Assembly (NCBI GenBank): GCA_947630785.1
Contig: CANRIW010000002.1
Coordinates: 1 to 64,000 of the forward strand
DNA length: 64,000 nucleotides
Source: an uncultured Oscillospiraceae bacterium
Lineage (GTDB): Bacteria; Bacillota; Clostridia; Oscillospirales; Oscillospiraceae
Direction: 5' to 3'
Shown: piece by piece, positions 58,175 through 64,000 of the stretch
Numbering within the stretch: position 1 is the stretch's first letter
Layout of the letters: each line of letters opens with the position of its first letter
Position numbers and translations under genes: made by a program
The notes under the pieces: model-generated
Databases searched by the model: none
Seen by the model: only the letters and a program-made list of their open reading frames with translations
Told to the model about the DNA's origin: nothing

Positions 58175-59133
58175 GCCTTCACACCTCCAAACGGCTTGGT
58201 GCGGGTCCACTGGCAGATGTACGGGTTCAGGATGTTCATCAGCAGGATGGAGAAGGACACGCCCTCGGGGTAGTTGCCCCAGACCCGGATGCACACGGTG
58301 ATGAGGCCGCAGCCCACGCCGAAGATGAGCTTGCCGGCGGGGGTGGGGGGAGAGGTGGTGTAGTCGGTGGCCATGAAGAAGGCGCCGATGAACAGGCCGC
58401 CGGCCATGACCTGATAGAGGGGCTGCTGGCCCAGCAGGGCGGTGAGCACCAGCACGGTGCCGATGAAGGCCACCGGGGTGTGCCAGGTGATGACCTTGCG
58501 GGCGATCAGGTAGACGCCGCCGAGGAGCAGGGCCAGGCAGGAGGTCTCGCCCAGGGAGCCGCCCCGGGCCCCCAGGAACATATCCAGCAGGGAGGGCAGG
58601 TCGGCCACCGTGTTGGTCCCGGCGGACACGCCGTTGATCCCGGCGATGATGGACAGGGGGGTGGCGGCGGTGACCGCGTCGGCCGGGGCGCCGGAGAAGG
58701 CGGCGGGGGCCCAGTGGGTCATGTTGGCGCCGAAGGCCACCAGCATGACGATGCGGGCGGTGATGGCCGGGTTGGCGAAGTTCATGCCGATGCCGCCGAA
58801 CAGCTGCTTGACCACCACGATGGCCACCAGCGCGCCGAAGGCGGCCTGCCACAGGGGGATGGTGACGGGGAGGTTCAGGGCCAGCAGCAGACCGGTGACC
58901 ACGGCGGACAGGTCGCCGATGGTGACGGGGCGCTTGCAGATCTTCTCAAAGCCCCACTCGCACAGCACGGCCACGATGACGCACACCGCCTCCACCAGCA
59001 GGGACCGGACGCCGAAGAACAGCACCGAGGCCACCACGGCGGGGCACAGGGCGATGATCACGTCCCGCATGATGGTGGTGGTGGTTTCGGGGGCGTAGAC
59101 GTGGGGGTTGACGGATACTACCCTGTTAGCCAT
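58171..59133 (-). CDS. rnfD: Rnf complex subunit D
   Basis: 320-aa membrane protein with about nine helices, of the NqrB/RnfD family. Conserved blocks include TGLLLALNLPVTIPLW, FNPA-type FANPAITARIVML, and GDLPSLL-like ADLPSLLDMFLG; the covalent FMN threonine region is near VSAGTNTVA. It contributes to the ion pathway. It overlaps rnfC by 8 bp and rnfG by 4 bp. Confidence 0.95.
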   Translation of the reverse strand: MANRVVSVNPHVYAPETTTTIMRDVIIALCPAVVASVLFFGVRSLLVEAVCVIVAVLCEWGFEKICKRPVTIGDLSAVVTGLLLALNLPVTIPLWQAAFGALVAIVVVKQLFGGIGMNFANPAITARIVMLVAFGANMTHWAPAAFSGAPADAVTAATPLSIIAGINGVSAGTNTVADLPSLLDMFLGARGGSLGETSCLALLLGGVYLIARKVITWHTPVAFIGTVLVLTALLGQQPLYQVMAGGLFIGAFFMATDYTTSPPTPAGKLIFGVGCGLITVCIRVWGNYPEGVSFSILLMNILNPYICQWTRTKPFGGVKA

Positions 59134-60490
59134 TGACGCCCGCCTCCTTCCGCGCCGCCTCTTTGGCCTTTTTCTTCTCCTCGGCCTCTTTCAGCTCGGC
59201 GTTGTATTTGTTCAGCACGCCCTTGGCCAGCTTGTTGATCTGGACCAGGGGACGGCGGGCGGGGCAGCCGTAGGAGCAGCACCCGCACTCCATGCACAGA
59301 TTGACCTTCAGCGCCTTCAAAGCGGCGCCGTCCCGCTCGTTATAGGCCCGCTCGATCTCCAGCGGCATGAGATGGAAGGGGCAGTGGGCCACGCACCGGC
59401 CGCAGCGGATGCAGGCGGTGGGGGTGGGGTCGGCGGCCTCCTTCTCGGCGAAGGCCAGGATGGCGTTGGTGTTCTTCATGACGGGGGCGTCCAGATTGGG
59501 CACGGAGATACCCATCATGGGGCCGCCGTAGAGGACCTTCCGGGGCTCGGCCTTGAGACCCACGTAGTCCAGCACGTCCTTGATGGGGGTGCCCACCGGG
59601 ACGATGAGGTTCTGGGGGTTGGCTACTGCGGAGCCGTCCACGGTGATGACCTTTTCCACCAGGGGCATGCCCGTCTCGATGTACTTGGCGATGACCGCCA
59701 GGGTGGTGCAGTTGATGACGATGCACCCCACGTCGATGGGCAGCTTGCCCTCGGGGACGATCTCGCCGGTGGTGTTGTAGATCAGCACCTTCTCGCCGCC
59801 CTGGGGGTAGAGGGCGGGCAGCTCGGCCACCTCGAACCCGGGGACGCCCCGGCCCGCCTCCTTCATGATGGTGATGCACTCGGGCTTGTTGTCCTCGATG
59901 CCGATGATGATGTTGTCGGCGGTGTAGTACTTCTGGAGGAGCTGGGCCCCGTTGATGATGCGGCTGGCGTTGTCGATCATGGTGCGGGTGTCGGAGGTGA
60001 TGTAGGGCTCGCACTCCGCGCCGTTGATGATGATGTGATGGACCCGGTCGGGGTCCACGTTCAGCTTCACCGAGGTGGGGAAGCCGGCACCGCCCAGGCC
60101 GATGACGCCGCAGGCGCGCACCGCGTCCACAAAGGACTTCTGGTCGGTGATCACGGGCTTCTCCAGCCCCTCGTACTCGGTCTGGAGCCCGTCGCTCTCG
60201 ATGACGATGGCGGTGTCGAACCGGCCGTTGGAGCTGAGGATCTCGTCCAGCCGCTTCACCTTGCCGGACACGCCGGAGTAGATGGGGGCGGACATGAAGC
60301 CGCCCGCCTCGGCGATGAGCTGGCCCACCTTGACCTCATCGCCCGGTTTGACCACCGGTTTCGCCGGCGCGCCGATGTTCATGGACATGGGCACCGTGAT
60401 CATCGGAGGCACCGGCATCCGGGTGGGTCTGTTCCCCGCGGTGTTTTTCATGTGCGGGGGGTGGACGCCGTGTAACTTGCCCTTAAACAC
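59126..60490 (-). CDS. rnfC: Rnf complex subunit C (NADH-binding)
   Basis: 454 aa from a GTG at 60490 with GGAGGAAGG upstream. A barrel-sandwich N-terminus (PAKPVVKPGDEVKVGQLIAEA), the nucleotide/FMN domain with GLGGAGFPTSVKL and INGAECEPYITSD, and two iron-sulfur motifs (CIRCGRCVAHCP and CMECGCCSYGCP). RnfC is the NAD-reducing subunit. It is first in the operon, about 80 bp after the predicted transcription start. Confidence 0.96.
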   Translation of the reverse strand: MFKGKLHGVHPPHMKNTAGNRPTRMPVPPMITVPMSMNIGAPAKPVVKPGDEVKVGQLIAEAGGFMSAPIYSGVSGKVKRLDEILSSNGRFDTAIVIESDGLQTEYEGLEKPVITDQKSFVDAVRACGVIGLGGAGFPTSVKLNVDPDRVHHIIINGAECEPYITSDTRTMIDNASRIINGAQLLQKYYTADNIIIGIEDNKPECITIMKEAGRGVPGFEVAELPALYPQGGEKVLIYNTTGEIVPEGKLPIDVGCIVINCTTLAVIAKYIETGMPLVEKVITVDGSAVANPQNLIVPVGTPIKDVLDYVGLKAEPRKVLYGGPMMGISVPNLDAPVMKNTNAILAFAEKEAADPTPTACIRCGRCVAHCPFHLMPLEIERAYNERDGAALKALKVNLCMECGCCSYGCPARRPLVQINKLAKGVLNKYNAELKEAEEKKKAKEAARKEAGVNG

Positions 60491-60579
60491 TTACCTTCCT
60501 CCTTCTTCGCAAGTCTCCGCCGGAGCGGACGGGGCGGAGCTGTCTCTTGCTGAGCGGCCTGCCGGCCGCATTGACTTAT

Positions 60580-60607
60580 ATTATAGCACGTTCCAGCACA
60601 AAAGCAA
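60580..60607 (-). promoter_or_regulatory. promoter of the rnfCDGEAB operon
   Basis: On the minus strand TTGCTT (60607-60602), 16 bp, TATAAT (60585-60580). The 380-bp gap 60491-60870 holds this promoter, a ~80-base GC-rich rnf leader, repeat copy B and the promoter of the next plus-strand gene; I see no small gene in it. Confidence 0.65.
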
Positions 60608-60642
60608 GGAGCAATCCCCACGGGAACTTTATTTTTTGGAGA

Positions 60643-60794
60643 AAACCCTCAGTCACCGCCTGCGGCGGCGACAGCTCCCTTTGCGAAGGGAGCCTTGGTG
60701 CTTCTATTGCAACAGCTGCAAGCAACGCACCAAGCCCCCTTTCGCAAAAGGGGGTGCCGAGCGCAGCGAGGCGGGGGATTTTCTCCGCCCTTAA
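60643..60794. repeat. ~152 bp dispersed repeat, copy B
   Basis: Second copy of the element at 54829-54983. Outer and hairpin parts agree closely (CAGTCACCGCCTGCGGCGG, AGCTCCCTT-GCGAAGGGAGC, CCTTTCGCAAAAGG, GGATTTTC-CCGCCCTTAA), while the centre is unrelated. It sits between the rnf promoter and the next gene's promoter. Confidence 0.7.
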
Positions 60795-60811
60795 AGCCGT
60801 CTGCCACCATC

Positions 60812-60840
60812 TTCCCTTTTCCGCCCAGACGTGCTATAAT
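60812..60840 (+). promoter_or_regulatory. promoter of the 60871 membrane-protein gene
   Basis: TTCCCT (60812-60817), 17 bp, TATAAT (60835-60840), just after the repeat copy. The -10 is perfect and the -35 weak. Confidence 0.55.
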
Positions 60841-60870
60841 CGACCCAGACCAGCAAAAGGAGGCGCGGGG

Positions 60871-61530
60871 ATGAGGCGGGCGGTGCCCATCGGGTTTATT
60901 GTTGTGGAGGCGGCCCTGTACGCCGCCTTTCTGATCATGGATATCGCGGCCATGGGCCCCTCCACCGTGCCGGTGAAGTACGCCGGGATCCTGCTGTGCG
61001 TCCTCTTCGCCCTGTACGCCGCCGCGGGGGGCGGGGACCGGCTGGTGTTCCCGGCCCTGGTCCTCACCGCCCTGGCCGACTGGTTCCTGCTGGTGCGGAA
61101 CGACGGGTATGTCATCGGCGTGGCGGTGTTCCTGTGCGTCCAGACGGTGTATTACCTCCGGCTGCGGAGGCTGGGGGCGGGGAGCGGCTGGCTCCTCCGG
61201 GCGGCCCTGGCCCTGCTGATCGGGGCGGGGCTGTTCGCCCTCCGCATGGCCACGCCGCTGAATCTGCTGGCGGGGCTGTACTTCTCCCAGCTCGTGTCCA
61301 ACACGCTGCTGGCCTGGTCTGTAAGGGAGAAACGCCTCACACTATTTGCCCTGGGCCTGACCCTGTTCGCGGGCTGCGACGTGTGCGTGGGTCTCACCAA
61401 CTCCGGCCTGGTGCCGCCGGGTATCCTGCGCTTTGTCTCTGTCGGGATGTGGCTGTTCTATCTGCCCTCCCAGGTATTGATCGCCCTGTCCGCCCTGCCC
61501 GAAAAGGAGGTGTCCCATGAAGACAAGTAA
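60871..61530 (+). CDS. multi-pass membrane protein, possibly YhhN/TMEM86-like
   Basis: 219 aa from the ATG at 60871 (AAAAGGAGG upstream). Seven or eight hydrophobic helices fill nearly the whole protein. LVLTALADWFLLVRNDGYVIGVAVFLCVQTVYYLRL has a pattern loosely like the YhhN lysoplasmalogenase family (an Asp-containing helix followed by a G-x-x-x-F helix), but I am not confident. It overlaps the next gene by 14 bp, implying coupled expression. Confidence 0.6.
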   Translation: MRRAVPIGFIVVEAALYAAFLIMDIAAMGPSTVPVKYAGILLCVLFALYAAAGGGDRLVFPALVLTALADWFLLVRNDGYVIGVAVFLCVQTVYYLRLRRLGAGSGWLLRAALALLIGAGLFALRMATPLNLLAGLYFSQLVSNTLLAWSVREKRLTLFALGLTLFAGCDVCVGLTNSGLVPPGILRFVSVGMWLFYLPSQVLIALSALPEKEVSHEDK

Positions 61531-62176
61531 GCTGCTGACCGTCCTGCTGGCGGTGACGCTGGCGGTGCTGCTGCTCACCGCCGCCATCGCCGTGCCCATC
61601 CTGTGCCGGCCCTTCTACTACGCCCACATCGGCCCGCTGCGTATCGTGGAGGACACCGGCTTCACCGAGGCGCAGATCAAAACGGCGTTCAATGAGATGC
61701 TGGACTACTGCCTGGGGGCGGAGACCTTCTCCACCGGGGACTTGCGATGGTCTCAGAGCGGCAAGGACCACTTCACCGACGTGCGGGGGCTGTTCCTGCT
61801 GGACCTGCGGCTGCTGGCGGCGTCGGCGGCGGCTTTGATCGCCCTGCTGATCGTCGGAAAAGCGGCGAAGATGCGGGCCGCCCCTCTGCTGGGACGGGGG
61901 CCCTCCTTCTGGGCGGGGGTTGGCCTGGGCGGGGCCTTTCTGGTGATCGGGGGGCTGGCCGCCCTGGACTTCGACCGGGCCTTCGTGATCTTCCACTCCC
62001 TGTTCTTCCCCGGCAAGACCAACTGGCTGTTCGACCCCGGCACCGACCAGATCATCCTGATTTTGCCCGAGGTGTTCTTCCGCAACTGCGCCATTCTGAT
62101 CCTGGCCATCCTGATCGCCGGGTGCGCCGCCTTTATTATATTCGATTTGACACGCAAAAAGCCGCCGGTCGGTTGA
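61517..62176 (+). CDS. DUF1461 (TIGR01906) integral membrane protein
   Basis: 219 aa. N-terminal signal-like helix (LLTVLLAVTLAVLLLTAAIAV), an extracytoplasmic loop, then helices at ~100, ~135 and ~190. The family signature is FHSLFFPGKTNWLFDPGTDQ, followed by ILPEVFFRNCA. The function is unknown. It overlaps the upstream gene by 14 bp, and its stop codon lies inside the terminator hairpin of the convergent gene. Confidence 0.88.
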   Translation: MKTSKLLTVLLAVTLAVLLLTAAIAVPILCRPFYYAHIGPLRIVEDTGFTEAQIKTAFNEMLDYCLGAETFSTGDLRWSQSGKDHFTDVRGLFLLDLRLLAASAAALIALLIVGKAAKMRAAPLLGRGPSFWAGVGLGGAFLVIGGLAALDFDRAFVIFHSLFFPGKTNWLFDPGTDQIILILPEVFFRNCAILILAILIAGCAAFIIFDLTRKKPPVG

Positions 62177-62184
62177 CCGGCGGC
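62156..62184 (-). terminator. terminator of the coiled-coil gene
   Basis: On the minus strand GCCGCCGGTC, loop AACC, GACCGGCGGC, then five T (62160-62156). It overlaps the end of the DUF1461 gene. Confidence 0.8.
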
Positions 62185-62191
62185 GCCGCTG

Positions 62192-62659
62192 TCATTGGGC
62201 TTTTTTCAGCTGTTCGATGTCCCTGCTGTGGGAGGCCACCACGGTTTTGATCACCTGGAGCTGGTCCCGGACGTCCTGGACCTCCTCCTTGGTGGCCAGC
62301 TGTTTGATCATCTGGTGGGTCATCTCCTGGCCCTCCACCAGGGCGTTGATGGCGGGGAGGACGATGTTCTCCTGGGTCAGGGCGGTGCGGGTGGCCAGCT
62401 CAAGTGTGCTGGCCTGCTGCTTTTCCAAATTGTCCAGACGCGCTTCGATCCTGTCGAACCGCTTGTCCTGGGCGTCGAACCTGGCGTCGATCGCCGCGAA
62501 TCTGGTGTCGATCGCCGCGAATCTGGTGTCGATCGCCGCAAATCTATCCTCGAACCGCTTGTCCTGGGCGTCGAACCTGGCGTCGATTTGCTGCGCGAAA
62601 GACGCCAGTTTGACGTCCATCAGCTGCGAAATGGCCTGCAGATCTTCTTTGTCCAGCAT
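62192..62659 (-). CDS. repeat-rich coiled-coil protein
   Basis: 155 aa, highly charged, without membrane helix or signal. Residues ~25-80 are heptads of the form RFAAIDT / RFDAQDK, a continuous coiled coil; the C-terminal half (VLPAINALVEGQEMTHQMIK) is also helical. The repeat is exact at DNA level: 21-bp units at 62486-62548 and a 38-bp direct repeat at 62454-62491 and 62550-62587. The function is unknown; similar small proteins in Clostridia are unannotated or DUF1640-like. It stands alone beside hflX. Confidence 0.75.
   Translation of the reverse strand: MLDKEDLQAISQLMDVKLASFAQQIDARFDAQDKRFEDRFAAIDTRFAAIDTRFAAIDARFDAQDKRFDRIEARLDNLEKQQASTLELATRTALTQENIVLPAINALVEGQEMTHQMIKQLATKEEVQDVRDQLQVIKTVVASHSRDIEQLKKAQ
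62486..62548 (-). repeat. three 21-bp tandem units encoding RFAAID heptads
   Basis: Two identical units and a diverged third, each one heptad of a coiled coil. Copy number could vary by slippage in steps of seven residues without frameshift. Confidence 0.75.
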
Positions 62660-62700
62660 AGAGGTCCCCCCCTGTGTTCGATATGGCTGCGCCTATTCTA

Positions 62701-63972
<1,272 letters not shown>

Positions 63973-64000
63973 AATTTCTCCTTTGTCAGGCTCCTTCTTT

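Noticed and set aside
60491-60580. Riboswitch in the rnf leader
   Set aside because: The ~80-base leader is GC-rich and can fold, but no known riboswitch motif is visible.

Overview
The window is about 64 kb of high-GC DNA (by eye in the mid 60s %) with AGGAGG-type ribosome binding sites, sigma-A promoters and dense operons on both strands. A six-subunit Rnf complex, an electron-bifurcating lactate dehydrogenase with its Etf, a flavodiiron protein, a NusG-II/Gx-transporter pair and a CsbB/YfhO pair together point to a strictly anaerobic Bacillota of the Oscillospiraceae type (Flavonifractor, Lawsonibacter or Intestinimonas relatives). This placement is inferred from gene content; no rRNA is present.

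Layout. 1-2.1 kb: the 3' part of a Y-family polymerase gene and nagA. 2.2-5.7 kb: etfB-etfA-lctD, a bifurcating lactate dehydrogenase operon. 5.7-15.5 kb: an amino-sugar PTS region with enzyme I, a HAD phosphatase, mannose-family IIB-IIC-IID, a SIS protein, IIA, a membrane protein, an HPr with Arg at position 46, an RpiR regulator and nagB. The same inverted repeat (TTGAC-N7-GTCAA) lies beside ptsI/HAD and in front of the PTS operon. 15.5-22.1 kb: two tandem TIR-NB-ARC-TPR (STAND) proteins, divergent from a gene for a two-helix channel-like protein with TrkA-like Rossmann domains and a C-terminal RyR domain. This is the most likely undescribed system in the window. 22.1-34.1 kb: an unusual catabolic cluster with a Liv-type ABC importer, a KAS III-like enzyme, a CoA-transferase, three alpha/beta hydrolases, a TetR regulator and a divergent MaoC hydratase.

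34.1-44.3 kb: initiator tRNA-Met and tRNA-Leu, a GreA-type factor, a DUF1576 membrane protein, a four-domain flavodiiron protein, an HD protein, and a cysteine desulfurase-MoxR-DUF58-transglutaminase operon. 44.3-54.6 kb: CsbB-like glycosyltransferase with YfhO, a small beta-domain protein, glycogen debranching enzyme, a TVP38 protein, NusG-II/Gx transporter, and a GlmU-C-like acetyltransferase with GlmM. 54.6-55.4 kb: a gene-free island of palindromes and one copy of a ~155 bp intergenic repeat whose second copy lies at 60.6 kb. 55.4-60.5 kb: rnfCDGEAB. 60.8-64 kb: two small membrane proteins, a repeat-rich coiled-coil protein and HflX.

How the parts fit. Amino sugars enter as phosphosugars through the PTS and are deacetylated by NagA and deaminated by NagB into glycolysis. 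Lactate oxidation by the Etf-LDH consumes reduced ferredoxin, and Rnf links ferredoxin, NAD and an ion gradient. The TIR-STAND/RyR-channel cluster looks like an accessory stress or anti-phage module between housekeeping operons and is bracketed by two near-identical terminator hairpins.
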